Origin: Streptomyces sp. AC512_CC834
Lineage (GTDB): Bacteria; Actinomycetota; Actinomycetes; Streptomycetales; Streptomycetaceae
Direction of reading: 5' to 3'
Assembly: GCF_019049325.1 (NCBI RefSeq)
Contig: NZ_JAGMUO010000024.1
Span: 62,001 to 126,000 of the forward strand
Length of the DNA: 64,000 bases
A program made the position numbers and the translations under genes. Below, in pieces: positions 15,411-22,856 of this stretch (positions within the stretch are counted from its first letter, which is position 1; each line of letters opens with the position of its first letter). The notes beneath the pieces are model-generated. The model saw only the letters and a program-made list of their open reading frames with translations, was not told the DNA's origin and did not search any database.

Positions 15411-17908
15411 GGCGCCCCAACGGACTCGCCCGTGAGGCCGTCCGCTTCAAGCCCGCGTCCTTCGCGGGGACCTTCCTCGCGCTGATGATGGCGGCCCTGA
15501 TCGTCTCCGCCTGCGGCATCCTGCTCGAGACCAGCCTGCGCGCCTCGGTGCCGCCGGAGCGGTACGCGAACGCGCCGGTCGTGGCCGCCGCGGACCAGAA
15601 CGAATACATCGTCACCGGCAGCGGCGAGGACCGCGAGAAGGAGGCCGTCCCGCTGCCGGACACGGCACGGCTCGACGCGGGGCTGGCGGCGAAGGCCGCC
15701 GACGCGCCAGGTGCGGCCACCGCCGTCCCGGACTTCACCTTCCCCGTACGGGCCGGGGAAGGGTCGCTCACCGCGCACGGATGGGGCTCGCACGCCTTCA
15801 CCGGCACCGCGCTGACCAGCGGTTCCGCGCCCCGCGAGGGTGAAGTCGTGCTGGACGCGGGTACGGCCGGCGCCGAGAGGGCCGCCGTCGGCGACACCGT
15901 GGTGCTCCAGACCGCCGCCGGGCAGCAGGACTTCCGCGTCGCCGGCGTCGCCGAGGCCGGATCCGCGGACACCGCCCGCGACACCGAAGCCGCCGGCGCC
16001 ACGGCCTGGTTCGCCGACACCCAGGCGCCCACGCTCGCCGGGCACCCCGGCAAGGCCGACGCCGTGATCGTGCTGGCCGAGGACGGCACCGACACCGGCG
16101 CCCTCGCCGACGCCGTGAAGCAGGCCCTGGCGGGCTCCGGCGCCCAGGTCCACACCGGCGACGACCGCGGTGCCGTCGAGGACCCGGGCCTCGGGTACGC
16201 CAAGGTGACGCTCTTCGGAATCGGCGGCTCCTTCGGCGGCATCGCCGCCATCGTCGCGGTCTTCACCGCCGCCGGAACCGTCGCGCTCTCGGTCGGTCAG
16301 CGGGCCCGCGAATTCGCCCTGCTGCGCGCCGTCGGCGCCACCCCGCGGCAGGTCCGCCGCGCGGTCGCCTCCGAAGCACTGCTCGTCGCACCGCTCGCCG
16401 GGATCATCGGCTGCCTGCCCGGCATCGGGCTCGCGCACTGGTGGTTCGGGCAGTTGCAGGACCGCGGCGCCATTCCGCAGGCCGTGGATCTGCACGTCTC
16501 CGGGCTTCCGCTGCTCGCCGCCGTCGTCATGGGGCTGCTCACCGCGCTCGGCGCCGGCTGGATGGCCGGGCGCCGGCCCGCGAAGATCAAGCCGGGGCAG
16601 GCACTGTCGGAGGCGTCGGTGGAGCGGCTGCGGCCCGGCCTGATCCGTACCCTCCTCGGCGTCGGCGCCCTCGTCGGCGGCGCGATCCTCACCGGCGTGT
16701 CCGCCCGCTCCGCCGGGGACGACGCGGCCGGTGCCGCCCTCGGCGTCGTCATGCTCTTCATGCTCGCCGTCGGGCTGCTCGGCCCGCTGGTGGCGCGGCT
16801 GTGCGCGGGCCTGTTCGGCCTCCCGCTGCGCGGCGCGGGCCCGGCCGCGCAGCTCGCGGCCGCCAACTCCCGTGCCAACGCCCGCCGCCTCGCCTCCGCG
16901 ATCACCCCGATCGTGCTCGCCGTGGCCTTCTCCTCGACCCTCGTGTTCATGCACACGAGCGAGACCCACGCCGCCGACAAGCAACTGCGCGCGGGCATCA
17001 CCGCGGACCACGTGGTGACGGACCCGGCCGGGCTCCCGGTGGACGCGGCGGCACGCGCCGCACGGGCGCCGGGCGTGGAGGCGGCCGTCGGGCTGCTGAA
17101 CACGCAGGTGCTGGTGCCGACCGGCTCCGGCGAGTTCAAGTCGCTCCTGGGCGCGGCCACCCAGGGCGTCACCGGCTCCGGCGCCGAGCTGGCGAAGGTG
17201 CAGGACCTGGACGTACGCGAGGGCAGCCTCGACCGGCTCGGCGAGGGCCGTATCGCCATCGACAAGACCCTGGCGACCTCGGCGGACGCAGGCGTCGGCG
17301 ACCGGCTCCCGCTCTACCTGCCCGACGGCACCGAGGCCAGCCCCGAGATCGTCGCGGTCTACGGGCGCGGCCTCGGGCTGTCCACGGTGACCATGGACCG
17401 GGCGTCCCTGGCCGGGCACGTCACCTCGGGCTTCGACAGCACACTGCTGGTGCGGGGCGGTTCGGAGAAGTCACTCACCGCCCTGGGCGAGGTCACCGAC
17501 GCCTCCGGCTACGCCACCGAGCAGAACCGCGACGCGAAGCTGGGCGCCTGGATGAACAACACCATGGCCGCGGTCCTCGGCGGATTCGCCGCCGTCGCCG
17601 CCGTCAACACCCTGGTGATGACGGTCCTGGACCGCCGCCGCGAACTGGGCACGCTGCGCCTGGTCGGCTCCACCCGGCGTCAGGTGATGACGATGCTCCG
17701 CTGGGAGGGCCTGCTGGTCGCCGGGGTGGGCCTGGTCATCGGCTCCGCGATCGCCGCGGCCACGCTGATCCCGATGATGAGCGGCGTGACCGGTGACATG
17801 CCGTATGTGCCTCCGCTGGTGTACGGGTCCTTCGCGGTCGCCGCGGGCGGCCTGGCCCTGCTCGCGGTCACCCTGCCGGCCCGGGCGGCGTTGCGCCGCT
17901 GGTCGTAG
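15407..17908 (+). CDS. FtsX/MacB-type ABC permease
   Basis: An 833-residue permease partner of the upstream ATPase (ATGA overlap). One N-terminal helix is followed by a large extracytoplasmic domain (about 45-265), then an FtsX domain of three helices (AREFALLRAVGATPRQVRR, about 300-400). A second half has another extracytoplasmic region (about 510-710) and a second FtsX domain (RRELGTLRLVGSTRRQVMTML, about 740-833). This duplicated layout is usual for actinobacterial exporters next to two-component systems, many of which respond to envelope-active antibiotics. Probably activated through element copy B. Confidence 0.92.
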   Translation: MRRPNGLAREAVRFKPASFAGTFLALMMAALIVSACGILLETSLRASVPPERYANAPVVAAADQNEYIVTGSGEDREKEAVPLPDTARLDAGLAAKAADAPGAATAVPDFTFPVRAGEGSLTAHGWGSHAFTGTALTSGSAPREGEVVLDAGTAGAERAAVGDTVVLQTAAGQQDFRVAGVAEAGSADTARDTEAAGATAWFADTQAPTLAGHPGKADAVIVLAEDGTDTGALADAVKQALAGSGAQVHTGDDRGAVEDPGLGYAKVTLFGIGGSFGGIAAIVAVFTAAGTVALSVGQRAREFALLRAVGATPRQVRRAVASEALLVAPLAGIIGCLPGIGLAHWWFGQLQDRGAIPQAVDLHVSGLPLLAAVVMGLLTALGAGWMAGRRPAKIKPGQALSEASVERLRPGLIRTLLGVGALVGGAILTGVSARSAGDDAAGAALGVVMLFMLAVGLLGPLVARLCAGLFGLPLRGAGPAAQLAAANSRANARRLASAITPIVLAVAFSSTLVFMHTSETHAADKQLRAGITADHVVTDPAGLPVDAAARAARAPGVEAAVGLLNTQVLVPTGSGEFKSLLGAATQGVTGSGAELAKVQDLDVREGSLDRLGEGRIAIDKTLATSADAGVGDRLPLYLPDGTEASPEIVAVYGRGLGLSTVTMDRASLAGHVTSGFDSTLLVRGGSEKSLTALGEVTDASGYATEQNRDAKLGAWMNNTMAAVLGGFAAVAAVNTLVMTVLDRRRELGTLRLVGSTRRQVMTMLRWEGLLVAGVGLVIGSAIAAATLIPMMSGVTGDMPYVPPLVYGSFAVAAGGLALLAVTLPARAALRRWS

Positions 17909-17932
17909 CCGCCGGTCGTAGCGCGGGCGCAC

Positions 17933-17966
17933 GGGGCGGGAGTCGGCGTGACGCCGATCCCGCCCC
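17933..17966 (+). terminator. Stem-loop terminator after ABC permease
   Basis: GGGGCGGG pairs with CCCGCCCC and an inner CGGCG pairs with CGCCG around a TGA loop, 25 bases after the permease stop. There is no T-run, as is common for Streptomyces terminators. Confidence 0.6.
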
Positions 17967-18022
17967 TCGAACCGTTGTGGCCGGACGCCTGGAAGGCTAT
18001 GGTCGTTCTATCTGAGACAGTC

Positions 18023-18036
18023 TTCTTATTTAAGAA
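18023..18036. promoter_or_regulatory. Palindromic operator before RraA-like gene
   Basis: TTCTTA-TT-TAAGAA is a perfect palindrome in otherwise GC-rich DNA, 12 bases before the GTG start and next to a GAGGTG ribosome site. An overlapping CGTTCT/AGAACG pair (18003-18038) brackets it. A repressor here would block both transcription and ribosome access. The TetR gene at 20002 is a candidate. Confidence 0.45.
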
Positions 18037-18048
18037 CGAGGTGTCATT

Positions 18049-18708
18049 GTGTTCATTGCCGCGGCGACGGACAGCGTGTCCATCGCTCCGAGCTGGGATC
18101 GCACAGCGGCGGCGGAGATCCGCCGGCTGGGGGAGGTGCCGGCCGCCAACGTCGGTGACGCGCTGGAACGGATGACCGTGATGGACGGTGGCATCCGGCT
18201 GCTCACCGGGCGCGCCGCACTCCTGGGCAACGCCCTGACGGTGGACGTGCGGTCGGGCGACAACCTGGCCGTCCACCGAGCGCTCGACGAGGCCCGGCCG
18301 GGCGACGTCCTGGTCGTCAACGGGCACGGCGACATGACCCGCGCGCTGGTCGGCGACCTCATCGGCGAGATTATGGTGAACGCCGGGGTGGCCGGCGCCG
18401 TCGTCGACGGCGCGGTCCGCGACGTCCAGGCGCTGTCCGAGATGGGGCTCGCCGTCTACGCGCGGGCGGTCACCCCCGCCGGACCGTTCAAGGACGGCCC
18501 CGGCGCCATCGGCTTCCCGGTGGCGGTCGGCGGCGTCGCGGTGGCGCCGGGGGACGTGCTCGTCGGCGACTTCGACGGCGTCGTCGTCGTCCCGCGGCAC
18601 CGCGTGCGGGAGGTCGTCGAGGCGGTCGACGGGATCGGCGAGAAGGAGGAGGCGCTCCGGCAGCGCATCCTCGCCGCACGCCCCGACCGCGCGGCGGTGG
18701 CCCGGTGA
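18049..18708 (+). CDS. RraA-like aldolase/decarboxylase family protein
   Basis: A 219-residue protein of the RraA/HMG-aldolase fold. Signature regions are NVGDALERM near residue 35, GDVLVVNGHGD, GAVVDGAVRDV (with the Arg-Asp pair that binds substrate and metal in the aldolases), and PGDVLVGDFDGVVVVP. Members include 4-hydroxy-4-methyl-2-oxoglutarate aldolase, oxaloacetate decarboxylase and the RNase E regulator RraA. The GTG start has GAGGTG 7 bases upstream. It overlaps the aminotransferase by four bases, which suggests a keto-acid metabolic role rather than RNA control. Confidence 0.85.
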   Translation: MFIAAATDSVSIAPSWDRTAAAEIRRLGEVPAANVGDALERMTVMDGGIRLLTGRAALLGNALTVDVRSGDNLAVHRALDEARPGDVLVVNGHGDMTRALVGDLIGEIMVNAGVAGAVVDGAVRDVQALSEMGLAVYARAVTPAGPFKDGPGAIGFPVAVGGVAVAPGDVLVGDFDGVVVVPRHRVREVVEAVDGIGEKEEALRQRILAARPDRAAVAR

Positions 18709-18780
18709 CCGGCGGTGGCGCGGTGACCGGCGAGGGCCCGGTGACCGGCGGTGGCCCGGTGACCGGGGGCGGTGGCCCGA
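18705..18780 (+). repeat. 18-bp tandem repeat at aminotransferase start
   Basis: Four consecutive units begin GTGACCGG (18705, 18723, 18741, 18759); the last is 21 bases long. They encode VTGGGA/VTGEGP/VTGGGP/VTGGGGP. Each unit supplies a potential GTG start in the same frame. Confidence 0.8.
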
Positions 18781-19928
18781 CGACCGGCACACCGTCCGCC
18801 TTCCGGATCGGGGAACTGCGGCGCCTTTCGCGGCGCCCGGCCCTCGCCCCCGCGCCGCCGGGCGCCGTCTCCCTCGCCATGGGCGAGCCGGACTTCCCGA
18901 CCCCGCCGCCGGTGATCGAGGCCGCCGTGGCCGCGTTGCGCCGGGGACACACCCACTACGCCGACCAGAAGGGCCTGCGGGAACTGCGCGCCGCGCTCGC
19001 GTCCCGGCTGCCGGCGCTACCCGGCCGGACGTGGAGCGCGGACGACGTCGTGGTCACCCACGGCGCCACCGCCGCGCTGGCCGCGGTCGTGTTCGCGACG
19101 GTCGGCCCCGGCGACCGCGTGGTCGTCCCGGAGCCCGCCTACTCGCTCTACGCCGACCTGGTCGTCCTCGCCGGGGGCACCGTGGACTTCGTCCCGCTCG
19201 GCCCCGACCTGCACTGGGACCTCGACGCGTTGGCCGCCGCGCTGCCCGGCGCCGCGATGGTGATCTTCTCTAACCCGTCGAACCCGACCGGCATCGTGCA
19301 CGGCGAGCGGGAGCTCAAGGCCCTCGGTGACCTCCTCGACGGCACCGACGTCCTGGTCGTCAGCGACGAGGCGTACCACCGGCTGGTCTACCCGGGGCAC
19401 GAGCTGACCTCGGCGCTGGCGGTCGAATCGCTGCGGGACCGGACGGTGTACGTGCAGACGTTCTCCAAGACGTACGCGATGACCGGCTGGCGGGTCGGAT
19501 ACCTGACCGGGCCGCGCGAGGTGGTGGACGCGGCGGCTCACGTGCACCGGACCCTCAACGGCTCGCTGAACACGGCGGTCCAGCACGCGGCCCTCGCCGC
19601 CCTCGAACTGCCGGACGGCGTCGTGGACGCCATGGTCGACCGGTACCGCCGGCGCCGCGAGCTGGTGGTCGCGCACCTCTCGGACGTCCCGGGCCTGCAC
19701 CTGGTCCCGCCCGAGGGGGCGTTCTACGGCTTCCTCCGCTACGACGCCGGCCCGGACTCCGAGACGGTCGCCCGCGAGCTGGCCGAACGGAAGGTGATGG
19801 TGCGGGCAGGCGCCGAGTACGGACCCTCGGGCGAGGGGCACATCCGGATCTCGTTCGCGGCCTCCGAGGACGACCTGCGGACCGGGCTCGCCCGCATCGT
19901 CCGTCACCTGGGCGTCACGGGAACCTGA
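18705..19928 (+). CDS. Class I/II PLP-dependent aminotransferase
   Basis: A 407-residue fold-type I aminotransferase of the aspartate aminotransferase superfamily. It has MGEPDFPTPP, the Tyr/Asn region FSNPSNPTG, the SDEAYHRLVY Asp-Tyr pair, PLP lysine in TFSKTYAMTGWRVGY and the substrate-carboxylate Arg in GHIRISFA. The first 30 residues are odd: the DNA is a GTGACCGGCGGTGGC-type 18-base repeat present about four times (18705-18780), each copy carrying an in-frame GTG. The true start could be any of them. It overlaps the RraA-like gene, so the pair may interconvert an amino acid and cleave or decarboxylate the keto acid. Confidence 0.9.
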   Translation: MTGGGAVTGEGPVTGGGPVTGGGGPTTGTPSAFRIGELRRLSRRPALAPAPPGAVSLAMGEPDFPTPPPVIEAAVAALRRGHTHYADQKGLRELRAALASRLPALPGRTWSADDVVVTHGATAALAAVVFATVGPGDRVVVPEPAYSLYADLVVLAGGTVDFVPLGPDLHWDLDALAAALPGAAMVIFSNPSNPTGIVHGERELKALGDLLDGTDVLVVSDEAYHRLVYPGHELTSALAVESLRDRTVYVQTFSKTYAMTGWRVGYLTGPREVVDAAAHVHRTLNGSLNTAVQHAALAALELPDGVVDAMVDRYRRRRELVVAHLSDVPGLHLVPPEGAFYGFLRYDAGPDSETVARELAERKVMVRAGAEYGPSGEGHIRISFAASEDDLRTGLARIVRHLGVTGT

Positions 19929-20001
19929 CGCCGAGGGGTCGGACGTGTCGCACCCGGAGGCGATACCCTTTGCCTGCACTTCTACGAGGCGGAGGAGGCC
20001 C

Positions 20002-20619
20002 GTGAGCGATCAGCAGGCCGCCCCGCGCGGGGGGCGCAAGCTGCGCAGCGACACCCGCCGCAACCGCCGGCGCCTCCTCGAGGCCGTCGGCGAGCTTGCC
20101 CGGGAGACGCCCGACGAGCTCACCATGCAGGCGGTCGCGTCCCGCGCGGAGATCGGCCCGGCCACCGCCTACCGCTACTACTCCTCGATGGACGATGTGC
20201 TCGAGGCCTACGTGCTCAGCGTCGTCGAGGAGCTCCGGGACTTCAGCGAGACGTCGACCGCCCAGGGGCGACCGCTGTTCGACGCCGTCGTGGACAAGTG
20301 GGTGGACCTGCTCGCCGAGCACGGCCCGGCGCTGGTGCAGCTTCGCTCCCGACGGGGCTACCTGGAGCGGCTCCACGCCGGGAACGAGACCATCGTCGCC
20401 ATGCGGGACGCCTGGAGCGGTCCCGTGCGCGGACTGCTCGACGACCTCGGGCTCCCGCAGGGGATGCTCGAGCACGCCCTGTTCCTCAGCAACATGATCT
20501 TCGACCCGCGGGAGATCCAGGACCTCTCGCGGGAGACGCGGCTGTCCCGCCGGGAGGTCGTCACCCGGCTGTCCGAGGCGTACCGCGGCGCGTTGCGCGG
20601 CTGGGCGCGAGCAGGCTGA
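20002..20619 (+). CDS. TetR-family transcriptional regulator
   Basis: A 205-residue regulator. The N-terminal helix-turn-helix (about 15-62) contains NRRRLLEAVGELARE, LTMQAVASRAEIGPATAYRYY and DDVLEAYV. The C-terminal domain is a ligand-binding helical bundle without a recognisable subclass. The GTG at 20002 is chosen because GGAGGAGG lies 5-6 bases upstream. It lies 73 bases after the aminotransferase and 220 before the alpha/beta hydrolase operon. It could control either unit or itself. Confidence 0.9.
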   Translation: MSDQQAAPRGGRKLRSDTRRNRRRLLEAVGELARETPDELTMQAVASRAEIGPATAYRYYSSMDDVLEAYVLSVVEELRDFSETSTAQGRPLFDAVVDKWVDLLAEHGPALVQLRSRRGYLERLHAGNETIVAMRDAWSGPVRGLLDDLGLPQGMLEHALFLSNMIFDPREIQDLSRETRLSRREVVTRLSEAYRGALRGWARAG

Positions 20620-20668
20620 CCGCCCCGCCCCACCCCTCGCACCTCTTGTACCTCTCGCACCTCTCGCA

Positions 20669-20735
20669 CCCCCTACCGGGGTAGCACCTCCACATTGGCT
20701 CCCGGGTATGACGCCCGGCGCGCAGCCGTCCCCGC
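20669..20735 (+). promoter_or_regulatory. Shared dyad element, copy C (upstream of hydrolase/DUF3500 operon)
   Basis: CACCCCCTACCGGGGTAGCACCTCCACA, then TTGGCTCCCGGGTATGACGCCCGGCGCGCAGCCGTCCCCGCAC. It is almost identical to copy B over about 65 bases, far beyond a normal binding site. This points either to a recent duplication of a promoter fragment or to a longer regulatory module. It lies about 105 bases before the GTG at 20841. Confidence 0.5.
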
Positions 20736-20840
20736 ACACTCCCTCTCGTTCGGCAGACAGGATTCAGCGGCACCATTAAGTGATAATCTCCTCTCAAATT
20801 GGATGAGCGTCTACGTGCCGCATCGACAAGGAGGTCAGCG

Positions 20841-21653
20841 GTGACAACGCAACGGGAAAAGCACGAACCCGCCGAACCGGTCAGTTCGACCGTACGAGCG
20901 GGAGATCTCGACGTCGGGTTCATCGACGAGGGCGACGGCGTGCCACTCGTGCTCGTTCACGGCGGCGAGAGCGACCGCACCCAGTTCGCCATCCTCCGCG
21001 CCCGACTTGGCGCGGGGATCAGGGCGATCTCCTACGACCAACGCGATTCGGGGATCACCGTGAACCCCCCGGTTCCCTACACGCTGGGCGTCCTCGCCGA
21101 CGACCTCGTCGCCCTGCTGGACGCGCTGGGGCTTCAGCGCGCGCACCTGCTGGGCACCTCGTTCGGCGGCGCCGTCGCGCAGCACGTCGCGCTCCGGCAC
21201 CCCGAACGGGTCGCGTCCCTCGTCCTGGTCGCCACCACGCCGAGTTTCGCCATGGGCAGCGAGGCGATCGACGAGCTTCTGCACATGTCCCACGAGGAGC
21301 GGCAGAACGCGGTCGGGGACTTCTTCTTCACCCCCGAAGGCCAGGCCGAGCAGCGCGCCCGGCCCGCCCGGACGCTCACCGCCCGTACTCCCGAGCAGGG
21401 CGTCCGCCGCCACGACGTCGCCCGGCAGCACGAGGTCCGGGACCGCCTCGGGGAGATCGCCGCACCCACCCTGATCGTGCACGGCACGGAGGACCGGCTG
21501 GCGCCCTACGCCGGTGCCGTCCTGATGGAGCGACGGATCCCGAACGCCGAACTCCGTTCGATCGAGGGCGGGCGGCACGGCATCGCGGTGGAGTTCGCGG
21601 ACACGATCGCCCGCTGGGTGCGCGAGTACCTCCTCGCCCCCGCAAGGCCATGA
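20841..21653 (+). CDS. Alpha/beta-fold hydrolase
   Basis: A 270-residue cytoplasmic hydrolase. It has LVHGGESDRTQF (oxyanion region), the DQRDSG loop typical of epoxide-hydrolase and lactonase-like members, and nucleophile elbow GTSFGGAVAQ (Ser about 104). The acid is in HGTEDRLAP and the catalytic His in GGRHGIAV. The GTG at 20841 is favoured over earlier starts by AAGGAGG nine bases upstream. It opens a six-gene coupled operon, overlapping DUF3500 by four bases. Substrate is unknown; esters or lactones are typical. Confidence 0.9.
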   Translation: MTTQREKHEPAEPVSSTVRAGDLDVGFIDEGDGVPLVLVHGGESDRTQFAILRARLGAGIRAISYDQRDSGITVNPPVPYTLGVLADDLVALLDALGLQRAHLLGTSFGGAVAQHVALRHPERVASLVLVATTPSFAMGSEAIDELLHMSHEERQNAVGDFFFTPEGQAEQRARPARTLTARTPEQGVRRHDVARQHEVRDRLGEIAAPTLIVHGTEDRLAPYAGAVLMERRIPNAELRSIEGGRHGIAVEFADTIARWVREYLLAPARP

Positions 21654-22804
21654 CCGGCCCCGACCCCGGGCGCGACCTCGGCCCCGACTCCGACCCCGAC
21701 CTCAGCCGCGAGGCCGCGCACCGGATGGCCGAGGCGGCCCAGGAGTGGCTGGACTCCCTGGACGCCGACCAGCGCGGGGCCGCGGTCGGACCGCCACCGG
21801 GCGCCGACGGCACGGCAGAGGCCGAACGCACCCGCTGGTTCTACACCCCCACCGACCACGGCGGCCTGACCTTCCACCAGCAGCGCCCCGCCCAGCAGCG
21901 GTTGGTGATGCGGCTGGTCGCGAGCGGACTGTCCGAAGCCGGATACACCACGGTCGCCACCGTGCTCGGCCTGGAGAACGTGCTCGACCGCACCGAGGGC
22001 TTCTCGGTGAACTGGGGACGGGAACGGTCCCGCGATCCCAGCATGTACTACCTGCGGGTCTTCGGGGATCCCGGCGGACCGCGGCCGTGGGGATGGCGGT
22101 TCGGCGGCCACCACGTCTCGCTCAACAACCTCGTGGTGGACGGGCGGGTCGCCGCCACCACGCCGTGCTTCCTGGGCGCGGACCCGGCCGGGTCGCCCCT
22201 GCTGGGCGGCGCGGCACTGCGCCCGCTGGGGACCGCCGAGGACATGGCCCGCGAGCTGGTCCGCTCCCTGCGCCCCGAGTCCGCCGCCCGCGCGGTACTG
22301 CTGCCCCGCGCCCCGAACGACATCGTGGCCGGCAACAGCCCCCGGATCGACGACCGCGTGGTGAAGCGAGCCGAACTGTGGCGCCCCGGCCCGCACCTCC
22401 CGGACCGTGCCGAGCACCCGGCCACCGGCCTCGACGGCGCGAACCGGCGGGCGCTGGCCCTCACCCCGGCGCCCAGGGGCGTGCCCGGCGCCGAACTCGA
22501 CTCCGCCCAGCGGGAGCTGCTGCGGGCCCTGCTCGGCACCTACCTCGACCGCGTCCCGCCCGGGGTCTCCCCGCTGCCCCGCTACGACGACCCGGCGGCG
22601 CTGGACGCCGTACACCTCGCCTGGGCCGGCTCGACCGCGGCCGGCGAACCGCACTACTACCGCCTGCAAGGCCCGCGGCTGCTCGTCGAGTGGACCAACG
22701 TCCACCGCGGCGCCAACCACGCCCACGCCGTATGGCGTGATCCGGCGACCGACTTCGGCGGCGACGTCCTGGCCGCCCACCACGCCGCCCACCACGCGCG
22801 ATAA
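21650..22804 (+). CDS. DUF3500 family protein
   Basis: A 384-residue protein matching the DUF3500 pattern: WFYTPTDHGGLTF near the start, LSEAGYTTVATVLGLENVL, RDPSMYYLRVFG, WGWRFGGHHVSLN (the hallmark His-His), and the closing WTNVHRGANHAHAVWRDP with further histidines. The conserved His/Glu set suggests a metal site, but no function is established for this family to my knowledge. No signal peptide is present here, although many members are exported. It is coupled to the alpha/beta hydrolase (ATGA) and followed 52 bases later by a gamma-glutamyltransferase-like gene. Confidence 0.85.
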   Translation: MTGPDPGRDLGPDSDPDLSREAAHRMAEAAQEWLDSLDADQRGAAVGPPPGADGTAEAERTRWFYTPTDHGGLTFHQQRPAQQRLVMRLVASGLSEAGYTTVATVLGLENVLDRTEGFSVNWGRERSRDPSMYYLRVFGDPGGPRPWGWRFGGHHVSLNNLVVDGRVAATTPCFLGADPAGSPLLGGAALRPLGTAEDMARELVRSLRPESAARAVLLPRAPNDIVAGNSPRIDDRVVKRAELWRPGPHLPDRAEHPATGLDGANRRALALTPAPRGVPGAELDSAQRELLRALLGTYLDRVPPGVSPLPRYDDPAALDAVHLAWAGSTAAGEPHYYRLQGPRLLVEWTNVHRGANHAHAVWRDPATDFGGDVLAAHHAAHHAR

Positions 22805-22856
22805 GCCACCACGCGCCACAGGCCACCACGCGTCTCCGGAACGGAATGTGACACAC

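Noticed and set aside
14345..17419. 1024-codon minus-strand frame opposite the ABC exporter
   Set aside because: The plus strand has intact ATPase and FtsX domains; the minus frame is compositional.
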